DNA of 7,944 nucleotides, taken from Pseudomonadota bacterium. GTDB taxonomy: Bacteria; Pseudomonadota; Alphaproteobacteria; Azospirillales; Azospirillaceae. How positions within the stretch are numbered: the stretch's first letter is position 1; each line of letters starts with the position of its first letter. The translations under genes were made by a program, and so were the position numbers. Below are positions 1 to 4,936 of this stretch, in pieces. Below the pieces are notes generated by a model. That model had not been told where the DNA came from, searched no databases, and worked only from the letters and a program-made list of their open reading frames with translations. The stretch spans positions 1 through 7,944 of the forward strand of contig JAEYOB010000787.1 in NCBI GenBank assembly GCA_023412175.1. Reading direction: 5' to 3'.

Positions 1-1
1 G

Positions 2-610
2 CTGTCGGCCGGCGGCCACCACATGGTGACCCTGCCGATCCTGCGCGGCCTGTCGGACGGAACGCCGCTCGGGCTGGTTCACTTCGACGCCCACTCCGAC
101 ACCACCGACAGCTATTTCGGCGGCACCAAGCTGACGCACGGCACGCCGTTCCGCCGCGCCATCGAGGAGGGGCTGCTCGACCCGAAGCGGATGATCCAGG
201 TGGGCATCCGCGGCTCGATGTTCGACCTGCACGACCTGGACTTTGCGCGCGATGCCGGCGTCCGGATCATGTTCATCGAGGAGGCGTTCGACCTGGGGCC
301 GGCCGGCGTGGTCGCCGAGATCCGCCGCGTGGTCGGCGACGCGCCGTGCTACCTCACCTTCGACATCGACTGCCTGGATCCGGCCTTCGCGCCTGGCACC
401 GGCACGCCGGAAATCGGCGGCTTCACCACCGCCCAGGCGCAGCAGATGCTGCGCGGGCTCCGCGGCCTCAACTACGTCGGCGGCGATGTGGTAGAGGTGG
501 CGCCGCCCTTCGACCCCAGCGGCACCACGGCGCTGGTCGGTGCAACCATGATGTTCGAGATCCTCTGCCTGCTGGCCGAGGCCGTGGGACAGCGCAAAGG
601 GAGAGCGTGA
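2..610 (+). CDS. Ureohydrolase (agmatinase/guanidinobutyrase family), 5' end missing
   Basis: This is the C-terminal 202 residues of a binuclear manganese ureohydrolase, which cleaves a guanidino compound (agmatine, 4-guanidinobutyrate or 3-guanidinopropionate) to urea plus an amine in the cytoplasm. The frame is open from base 2, so the gene starts outside the window; family members are usually about 310-330 aa, so roughly 110-120 residues are missing. All six expected metal-ligand positions are visible: the second His of GGHH (fragment residue 7), the DAHSD motif (Asp29, His31, Asp33) and the DIDCLD motif (Asp121, Asp123). The LTHGTPF segment and the APGTGTPE segment after DIDCLD are also typical. 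One oddity is GGHH where most relatives have GGDH. The next gene, an aminotransferase, begins 2 nt after the stop, so the two are probably one operon. Family membership is secure; the exact substrate is not, and guanidinobutyrase is my preferred guess because of the neighbouring aminotransferase. Confidence 0.9.
   Translation: MSAGGHHMVTLPILRGLSDGTPLGLVHFDAHSDTTDSYFGGTKLTHGTPFRRAIEEGLLDPKRMIQVGIRGSMFDLHDLDFARDAGVRIMFIEEAFDLGPAGVVAEIRRVVGDAPCYLTFDIDCLDPAFAPGTGTPEIGGFTTAQAQQMLRGLRGLNYVGGDVVEVAPPFDPSGTTALVGATMMFEILCLLAEAVGQRKGRA
596..603 (+). promoter_or_regulatory. Ribosome binding site deciding the aminotransferase start
   Basis: AAAGGGAG lies inside the end of the ureohydrolase gene. It is 9 nt from the GTG at 613 but only 3 nt from the in-frame GTG at 607, whose GTGA overlaps the upstream stop. 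The spacing favours 613. Either start implies translational coupling to the upstream gene. Confidence 0.55.
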
Positions 611-612
611 GA

Positions 613-1773
613 GTGAACCCGTACGTTTCCGCCGTCGAGGCGCCGCCCATCGCCGAGGCGTGGCGGTGGGTGCAAGGCCGGGAGTTTCCGGCCGACAAGC
701 CGCTGATCGACCTCTGCCAGGCGGTGCCGGGCTACGCGCCGGCCGAGGAGCTGCGTGCCTATCTGGCCCGGCAGGTCGATGCCTACGACACCGCCCGCTA
801 CACGCCCATCCCCGGCTTGCCGGCGCTGCACATGGCGCTGGCGGCGCGCATGACCGAGTTGTACGGCGGGCCCGTGCGGGCGCAGGAGGTGCTGGTCACC
901 GCCGGCTGCAACCAAGCCTTCGTCGTTGCGGTGATGACGCTGGCAAAGCCCGGCGACAACGTCATCCTGCCGGTGCCTTGGTACTTCAACCACAAGATGA
1001 CGCTGGACATGCTGGGGATCGAGGCACGGCCGCTGCCCTGCCGGCCCGAGCGCGGCCTCGTGCCCGATCCCGCGGACGCCGAAGGGCTGATCGACGAGCG
1101 CACCAGGGCGTTGGTGCTGATCACCCCGAACAACCCGACCGGCGCCATCACCCCGCCGGAGACCGTGGCGGCGTTCCACGATCTGTGCGCGGCGAGGGGA
1201 ATCCATTTCCTGCTGGACGAGACCTACCGCGATTTTCCGAGCGGCGGGGACGCTCCGCACGGCCTGTTCCGGCGTCCGGACTGGGGCCGCACCCTGGTGC
1301 ACCTTTACAGCTTCTCCAAGGTGTTCAGCCTTGCCGGCTACCGGGTGGGGGCCATCGTCGCCGACCCGGAGTTTCTGGCGCAGGCGGTCAAGGTGCTGGA
1401 CTGCCTCGCCATCTGCGCGCCGCACATCGGGCAAAAGGCGGCGATCTACGGGCTGGAGCACCTGTCCGGCTGGGTGGCGGAACGGCGGGCCGACATCGCC
1501 GCGCGGGTGGCGGCGTTCCAAGAGGCCATGGGCGACGGCCGCACGGGTTACCGGATCGCCAGCATCGGCGCCTACTTCGCCTTCGTGCGGCACCCGTTCG
1601 AAGGGCGGCCGGCGATGGAGGTGGCGCGGGAACTGGCCGACCGGCACAACATCCTCTGTCTGCCTGGCCCGATGTTCGGACCCGGCCAGGATGCTTACCT
1701 GCGGTTTGCCTTCGCGAACGTGGATGCCGCGATGATGCCTGAGATTGCGCGCCGCCTAGCGATCAAGGAGTAG
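613..1773 (+). CDS. Pyridoxal-phosphate aminotransferase, class I/II (fold type I)
   Basis: This is a 386-aa cytosolic aminotransferase of the aspartate/methionine/arginine aminotransferase group (COG0436-like). Visible landmarks are the PNNPTG motif (172-177), DETY (202-205, with the Asp that pairs with the cofactor ring nitrogen and a Tyr), the SFSK motif with the cofactor-binding Lys236, followed by LAGYRVG, and a C-terminal LRFAFAN segment whose Arg364 is the likely carboxylate-binding residue. Its length matches the family. The start is GTG 613, with GTG 607 as the alternative. It follows the ureohydrolase by 2 nt. In the arginine transaminase pathway of pseudomonads, a class I/II enzyme (AruH) converts arginine to 2-ketoarginine and guanidinobutyrase acts later; this gene pair fits that scheme. 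However, substrate cannot be read from motifs, and general aromatic or aspartate aminotransferase activity is also possible. Typical GABA aminotransferases are class III, so direct use of the GABA product by this enzyme is less likely. Confidence 0.9.
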   Translation: MNPYVSAVEAPPIAEAWRWVQGREFPADKPLIDLCQAVPGYAPAEELRAYLARQVDAYDTARYTPIPGLPALHMALAARMTELYGGPVRAQEVLVTAGCNQAFVVAVMTLAKPGDNVILPVPWYFNHKMTLDMLGIEARPLPCRPERGLVPDPADAEGLIDERTRALVLITPNNPTGAITPPETVAAFHDLCAARGIHFLLDETYRDFPSGGDAPHGLFRRPDWGRTLVHLYSFSKVFSLAGYRVGAIVADPEFLAQAVKVLDCLAICAPHIGQKAAIYGLEHLSGWVAERRADIAARVAAFQEAMGDGRTGYRIASIGAYFAFVRHPFEGRPAMEVARELADRHNILCLPGPMFGPGQDAYLRFAFANVDAAMMPEIARRLAIKE

Positions 1774-1802
1774 AACTCGGAAGGGAATTCTAAGGACTCG
1801 AT

Positions 1803-1832
1803 TGGCGTTCTTGATATCCGTCAAGAACGCCA
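1803..1832. repeat. 12-bp perfect inverted repeat (hairpin) after the aminotransferase
   Basis: TGGCGTTCTTGA (1803-1814) and TCAAGAACGCCA (1821-1832) are perfect reverse complements separated by the 6-nt loop TATCCG. The hairpin begins 29 nt after the aminotransferase stop, so it may end that transcript or protect its 3' end. No T-run follows (the next bases are TGCGCGTC), so it is not a classical intrinsic terminator. A protein-binding site is an alternative. Confidence 0.7.
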
Positions 1833-1886
1833 TGCGCGTCGAATATGGCAGGTATTTCCGCCTCTTCTTCTCTTCATGGTGAGGTA

Positions 1887-1903
1887 AATTGACGCAGTCA
1901 ATT
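1887..1903. promoter_or_regulatory. Perfect 17-bp palindrome, candidate operator
   Basis: AATTGAC and GTCAATT are 7-bp arms around a 3-nt centre (GCA). The site lies 26 nt before the proposed start of the small membrane protein gene at 1930, in a locally AT-richer stretch, which is where an operator or promoter would be expected. It resembles the FNR/FixK half-site TTGAT but has GC in place of AT at the inner position and a spacer of 3 rather than 4. I therefore do not assign a regulator. Confidence 0.45.
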
Positions 1904-1918
1904 CCTTATTTTTGAAGT

Positions 1919-1922
1919 GGAG
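1919..1922 (+). promoter_or_regulatory. Ribosome binding site for the small membrane protein
   Basis: GGAG sits 7 nt before the GTG at 1930. This favours that start over the in-frame TTG codons at 1912 and 1924, which have no comparable site in front of them. Confidence 0.5.
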
Positions 1923-1929
1923 ATTGGTC

Positions 1930-2166
1930 GTGACGGATCAAGCCATCGGCGCGCACGAGTCCATGATTCCCGAGCGTGTCGTGGACGACAGCGTTCATGC
2001 GGAGCATCGCAGCGAGACGCCCCTGACGTTCCTCGGGTTGCTGCTCCTGCTGATCGTGCCGCTGGGGATCATTTTCCATCCGGCATGGCTGGCCCAACTG
2101 GCCGTGGCCGGCACCGTGGTTGCAGGAACCCTTATCGTGAGGCTGACCTTTCAGCCCAAGGCCTGA
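1930..2166 (+). CDS. Small hypothetical membrane protein, two predicted helices
   Basis: I do not recognise this 78-aa protein. Its first 30 residues are polar and rich in acidic residues and His. Two hydrophobic stretches follow: residues about 32-49 (a run of Leu/Ile ending in GIIF) and about 55-73 (rich in Ala, Val and Gly). They are separated by a short HPAW turn, and the protein ends in a short basic tail, so an inner-membrane hairpin is likely. Support for a real gene comes from GGAG 7 nt before the GTG start, a palindrome just upstream, and a strong terminator 7 nt after the stop. TTG 1912 would give an 84-aa form. It appears to be a single-gene transcription unit, isolated by the hairpin upstream and the convergent gene downstream. 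No function can be inferred. Confidence 0.6.
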   Translation: MTDQAIGAHESMIPERVVDDSVHAEHRSETPLTFLGLLLLLIVPLGIIFHPAWLAQLAVAGTVVAGTLIVRLTFQPKA

Positions 2167-2172
2167 CAGCAG

Positions 2173-2204
2173 AAAGGGCCCGCCTCGCGGCGGGCCCTTT
2201 TTTT
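2173..2204 (+). terminator. Strong intrinsic terminator between convergent genes
   Basis: AAAGGGCCCGCC (2173-2184), the tetraloop TCGC and GGCGGGCCCTTT (2189-2200) form a perfect 12-bp stem that runs into seven consecutive T bases (2198-2204). It serves the small membrane protein gene. The minus-strand gene ends 19 nt away, so the hairpin may also stop its transcript, although in that direction only three U bases follow the stem before CTGC. Confidence 0.92.
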
Positions 2205-2222
2205 CATCAAGACGTCGGAGTA

Positions 2223-2870
2223 TCAGCGGATCAGGTGCGTGACGACGTTGGCGCCGGCGGCGGAGAGGTTGTCGGCCGTTTCACGATAATCCATGGCGCC
2301 GGAGAAACCGCCGGCAGCGCGGACCTGTTCGATCCAGTTCTGCGAGGCACCCAGCGCCACAAGGCGGTTGACCATCACCGTCGTGGTGCGCAGCGTCATC
2401 CGTCCGTCCTCGGCCATGCGCGGGGCATGCACCATGAACTCCGCCGATGGGGCGGCGTAGCGGGGATAGCCGGCCAGGAAGACGCCGACGCACATGCTCT
2501 CGCATGCCTCGCCGCCGCGCACGCGGGTGGCGATGGGGCGACCCTTCTCGCGTTCGGCGAGGATCAGGTCGATCATGCGGTAGCCGGCCGAGGTGAAGCC
2601 GCCGGGGCTTGCCAGTTCGACCACCATCGGCAGCGAACGGGGCAGGGTCTGCATGACCTCGCCTAAGCGTTGCTCGACACCCTTGGTGATGATTCCGTCG
2701 ATGCGCAGCACCGCTGCGCCGTCGGATACCGACTGGGTGAGGGAAGCGTCCGGCAGGGACGGCACGCCGGCGCGGGACACCGCTGCGGTGTCGGCGCTCG
2801 CGGACCCGGCGAGGGCCACGGTCAGCAGTGCGGTCAGAGCGGTCATTCGAGCAGCGGCGCGAGCCAACAT
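2223..2870 (-). CDS. Secreted ClpP/crotonase-fold protein (COG3904-like)
   Basis: The 215-aa product starts with a signal peptide: basic residues at 4 and 8, a hydrophobic core at about 9-22, and a likely cleavage after ASA at residue 26, so it should be periplasmic. The mature part resembles ClpP-fold serine hydrolases. It has a beta strand leading to ASPGG (87-91), where the SPGG turn would form the oxyanion region, then CESMC (123-127) with Ser125 in the nucleophile position, then FLAG, and FMVHAPR with His148 as the candidate base. The third catalytic residue is not obvious. The pattern matches the predicted periplasmic proteins of COG3904, whose substrates are poorly known. The start at 2870 is chosen because AAGGAGG lies 5 nt upstream and the signal peptide begins there; the frame stays open further upstream to 2999 but without such support. 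The gene is transcribed convergently to the small membrane protein and divergently from the ABC importer. Protease activity is inference. Confidence 0.8.
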   Translation of the reverse strand: MLARAAARMTALTALLTVALAGSASADTAAVSRAGVPSLPDASLTQSVSDGAAVLRIDGIITKGVEQRLGEVMQTLPRSLPMVVELASPGGFTSAGYRMIDLILAEREKGRPIATRVRGGEACESMCVGVFLAGYPRYAAPSAEFMVHAPRMAEDGRMTLRTTTVMVNRLVALGASQNWIEQVRAAGGFSGAMDYRETADNLSAAGANVVTHLIR

Positions 2871-2875
2871 CCCAT

Positions 2876-2882
2876 CCTCCTT
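2876..2882 (-). promoter_or_regulatory. Strong ribosome binding site for the ClpP-fold gene
   Basis: On the minus strand AAGGAGG stands 5 nt before the ATG at 2870. This near-perfect Shine-Dalgarno sequence decides this start over the longer in-frame ones. Confidence 0.8.
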
Positions 2883-2917
2883 GCGACGGGGGGACATTGG
2901 CCGCGAAAGCTTTACGG

Positions 2918-2928
2918 GATGGTTAACG
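2918..2928 (-). repeat. Direct repeat copy 1, contains TTAACCAT on the minus strand
   Basis: GATGGTTAACG occurs here and again at 3095-3105. On the minus strand it reads CGTTAACCATC, which contains TTAACCAT, a sequence described as a CtrA-associated motif in Caulobacter. This copy lies about 49 nt upstream of the start of the ClpP-fold gene. The repeat is seen directly; CtrA binding is inference. Confidence 0.5.
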
Positions 2929-3023
2929 GACGCCCTACCCGGAAGAGGTAGGTTGCTGGATTGCGATCCGTACCGAAACAATACGCTGATGAAGTCCACT
3001 GCAGATATAGGAATTGGAAACCA

Positions 3024-3057
3024 AGCGACGGAAACACATGCGTGTTGTTTCGTCGTT
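3024..3057. repeat. Imperfect inverted repeat in the divergent region
   Basis: GAAACA (3031-3036) and TGTTTC (3046-3051) flank a 9-nt centre. If G3030 is bulged out, the arms extend further: AGCGAC (3024-3029) pairs with GTCGTT (3052-3057) with one G-U pair. The total is a 12-bp interrupted stem. It lies between the two divergent genes, so an operator or a structured leader are both possible. Confidence 0.5.
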
Positions 3058-3094
3058 CCTTCGCGCTGCGGAACGACTTGGGTTTACCGTAAGC

Positions 3095-3105
3095 GATGGT
3101 TAACG
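3095..3105 (-). repeat. Direct repeat copy 2, contains TTAACCAT on the minus strand
   Basis: This is the second identical copy of GATGGTTAACG, 177 nt from the first. It lies about 226 nt upstream of the minus-strand gene start and 130 nt upstream of the importer start, so it could serve either gene. Confidence 0.5.
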
Positions 3106-3153
3106 CATTTCGCAAGACCGAATTGTTGCGGTGCAGCGAAGTCCGGTGGCCGG

Positions 3154-3168
3154 GGTGTGGGCCTTGCA
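3154..3168 (+). promoter_or_regulatory. Candidate sigma-54 (-24/-12) promoter of the ABC importer
   Basis: GG at 3154-3155 and GC at 3166-3167 are separated by exactly 10 nt, and the -12 element TTGCA (3164-3168) matches the consensus. The -24 element GGTGTG matches GGCACG only at GG and the last G. A GGTGCA half-site like those of NtrC lies at 3130-3135. The site is 66 nt before the ATG at 3235. In GC-rich DNA such matches arise by chance, so support is modest. Confidence 0.3.
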
Positions 3169-3234
3169 GGGGCGGGTGTGCTCGTTCATCATCGTGAAAA
3201 AACAAGCTCGAAATCAGGGAAGAGACGCCCAGCG

Positions 3235-4083
3235 ATGCCCGTAGCAAAAGTCGCTCCGCCTGCGCCGGTTGCGGCGTCGGCGCCTGCGCTGTCGATCGAC
3301 GGCGTGACGTGTTCGTTCGCCTCCGCGCACGAGAAGGGAGCGGTCTACACCGCCGTGCGCGACGTCCGCTTCACCGTCGAGGCCGGGGAGTTCGTCTCCA
3401 TCGTCGGTCCGACGGGCAGCGGCAAATCCACCATCCTGAACGTCATCGCCGGACTGCTGACCCCAAGCGCCGGACGCGCTCTGGTGTTCGGCGAGCCGCT
3501 GGAGGGCGTCAATCGCCACGCCGGCTACATGTTCCAGGCCGATGCGCTGATGCCCTGGAAGTCGGCCCTGGACAACGTGGCGGCGGGGCTGGAGTTCCGC
3601 GGCGTGCCGCGGGGCGAGGCGCGCGAGCGGGCGCGGCCCTGGCTGACGCGCGTCGGGCTGGATCGCTTCGGCGAGCGGTTCCCGCACCAGCTCTCCGGCG
3701 GCATGCGCAAGCGTGTGGCGCTGGCGCAGACGCTGATCGTCGATCCGAAGATCATCCTGATGGACGAGCCGTTCTCGGCGCTCGACGTGCAGACCCGCCA
3801 GCTGATGGAGAACGAGCTGCTCGACCTGTGGTCGGCGGACCGCAAGTCGGTGGTGTTCATCACCCACGACCTGGAGGAGGCGATCGCGCTGTCCGACCGG
3901 GTGCTGGTGCTGTCCGCCGGACCCGCCGCACGTCTGATCGGCGAGTACCGCATCGACATCGACCGTCCCCGTGACGTGGCCGACATCCGCATGACCCCGC
4001 GTTTCCTGGACCTCCACCGCGAGATCTGGTCCCAGCTCCGTGACGAGGTGCTGAAGGGCTACGCGCAAACCAAGCTGCAATAG
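3235..4083 (+). CDS. ABC importer ATPase (SsuB/TauB type)
   Basis: This 282-aa cytoplasmic ATPase powers the importer encoded by the next two genes. All nucleotide-binding motifs are intact: Walker A GPTGSGKST (58-66, Lys64), the Q-loop Gln101 in YMFQ, the signature LSGGM (153-157), Walker B IILMDEP (173-179, with Glu178 as the catalytic base), the D-loop SALD (181-184) and the H-loop His211 in ITHD. The EEAI segment after the H-loop is typical of the nitrate/sulfonate/taurine subgroup. The first 18 or so residues are a Pro/Ala-rich extension. The ATG at 3235 is preceded by a modest GGAAGAG about 10 nt away. The open frame continues far upstream, but that part overlaps the divergent region and does not resemble the family. 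The permease starts 14 nt after the stop. The substrate cannot be inferred from the ATPase. Confidence 0.95.
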   Translation: MPVAKVAPPAPVAASAPALSIDGVTCSFASAHEKGAVYTAVRDVRFTVEAGEFVSIVGPTGSGKSTILNVIAGLLTPSAGRALVFGEPLEGVNRHAGYMFQADALMPWKSALDNVAAGLEFRGVPRGEARERARPWLTRVGLDRFGERFPHQLSGGMRKRVALAQTLIVDPKIILMDEPFSALDVQTRQLMENELLDLWSADRKSVVFITHDLEEAIALSDRVLVLSAGPAARLIGEYRIDIDRPRDVADIRMTPRFLDLHREIWSQLRDEVLKGYAQTKLQ

Positions 4084-4097
4084 GGGCACGGACCCGC

Positions 4098-4910
4098 ATG
4101 GCCGCCACGACCAGAACCAAACGCCTGCCCGGCCGCCCGGTGATCCTGCTGATGCAGGTCTTCGTGCTGATCGGCTTCTTCCTGCTGTGGCACGTGCTGA
4201 CGGCCACCAACATCATAAGCCCGTTCTTCTTCGGCACGCCGCTGGCGGTGCTGGAGCGCACCTGGAAGGACTTCGCCTCGGGGGTGATCTGGTACCACCT
4301 GGGCATCACGCTGCTGGAGACCATGCTGGCCTTCGTCATCGGCACGGTGGCGGGGATCGTCTTCGGCTTCTGGTTCGCCCGCGCGCCGCTCGTTTCGGCG
4401 GTCTTCGACCCTTACATCAAGGCGGTCAACGCGCTGCCCCGCGTGGTGCTGGCGCCGATCTTCATGCTGTGGCTGGGGCTGGGCATCTGGTCCAAGGTGG
4501 CGCTGGGCGTCACGCTGGTCTTCTTCATCGTCTTCTTCAACGTCTACCAGGGCGTGAAGGAGGTGAGCCCGGTGGTGCTCGCCAACGCCCGCATGCTGGG
4601 CGCCAACTCGCGCGACCTGCTGCGGCACGTCTACCTACCCTCGGCGCTGGCCTGGGTGTTCTCCTCGCTGCACACGGCGGTGGGGTTCGCCATGGTCGGG
4701 GCGGTGGTGGGCGAGTATCTGGGCTCCGCCGCCGGCCTCGGCTATCGCATCCATCAGGCGGAAGGCGTGTTCGACACGGTCGGTGTGTTCTCCGGCATGC
4801 TGGTGCTGACCATCTTCGTCGTCGCCATAGACGCGGCGGTCACGCTGATCGAGAAGCGCCTGCTGCACTGGCGCCCGCAGGAGGCGCACACGACGGGCGC
4901 CCAGGGATAG
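4098..4910 (+). CDS. ABC importer permease (SsuC/TauC type)
   Basis: This 270-aa inner-membrane protein is of the BPD_transp_1 type. About six hydrophobic helices are visible: residues about 15-35, 70-93, 112-131, 134-150, 186-206 and 229-251. The cytoplasmic coupling (EAA-like) loop is at about 162-182, with the conserved ARMLGAN core, and is followed by YLPSALAWV. NALPRVVLAPIF (111-122) and the GEYLGSAAGLGY segment (205-216) are characteristic of SsuC/TauC relatives. Length is normal. It sits between the ATPase and the binding protein with gaps of 14 and 26 nt, so all three should be co-transcribed and form one complex, with this protein as a homodimer. Confidence 0.95.
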   Translation: MAATTRTKRLPGRPVILLMQVFVLIGFFLLWHVLTATNIISPFFFGTPLAVLERTWKDFASGVIWYHLGITLLETMLAFVIGTVAGIVFGFWFARAPLVSAVFDPYIKAVNALPRVVLAPIFMLWLGLGIWSKVALGVTLVFFIVFFNVYQGVKEVSPVVLANARMLGANSRDLLRHVYLPSALAWVFSSLHTAVGFAMVGAVVGEYLGSAAGLGYRIHQAEGVFDTVGVFSGMLVLTIFVVAIDAAVTLIEKRLLHWRPQEAHTTGAQG

Positions 4911-4923
4911 GGACCGACAAGAA

Positions 4924-4930
4924 AGGGAGG
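4924..4930 (+). promoter_or_regulatory. Strong ribosome binding site for the binding protein
   Basis: AGGGAGG lies 6 nt before the ATG at 4937. It is much stronger than the sites before the ATPase and permease genes, consistent with the excess of binding protein usual in importer operons. Confidence 0.7.
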
Positions 4931-4936
4931 AAAGGA

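Larger units (their letters stand above)
2871..3234. other. Divergent intergenic region, 364 bp
   Basis: This is the gap between the start of the minus-strand ClpP-fold gene and the start of the ABC importer. I see no convincing gene in it. It is less GC-rich than the flanking genes and carries several ordered elements: an 11-bp direct repeat, an imperfect palindrome at 3024-3057, a 6-bp hairpin CCTACC/GGTAGG at 2934-2952 in the leader of the minus-strand gene, and a possible sigma-54 promoter in front of the importer. No clear sigma-70 promoter stood out for either direction; a very weak pair TTGCAG (3164) and CATCAT (3187), 17 nt apart, overlaps the sigma-54 candidate. Confidence 0.6.

Noticed and set aside
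346..612. Upstream extension of the aminotransferase frame to an ATG at 346
   Set aside because: The extension lies inside the ureohydrolase gene in another frame, is Arg/His/Ala-rich and does not resemble aminotransferase N-termini. The GTG at 613 has a suitable ribosome site.
472..1647. A 391-codon open frame on the minus strand, opposite the aminotransferase
   Set aside because: It is a shadow of the aminotransferase, whose PLP motifs are intact on the plus strand. The antisense product shows no recognisable motif.
1887..1903. FNR/FixK box
   Set aside because: The inner base of each half-site is C/G rather than T/A and the spacer is 3 nt instead of 4, so the palindrome is kept only as an unassigned operator candidate.
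2593..3234. Upstream extension of the ABC ATPase frame to an ATG at 2593
   Set aside because: It would overlap the ClpP-fold gene on the other strand and add over 200 residues foreign to the family.
3000..3234. A guanidine riboswitch in front of the importer, prompted by the ureohydrolase nearby
   Set aside because: I looked for paired hairpins with ACGR loops (guanidine-II) and for a guanidine-I-like leader and found no convincing match. The ureohydrolase also lies in a separate transcription unit, beyond a terminator and an opposing gene.
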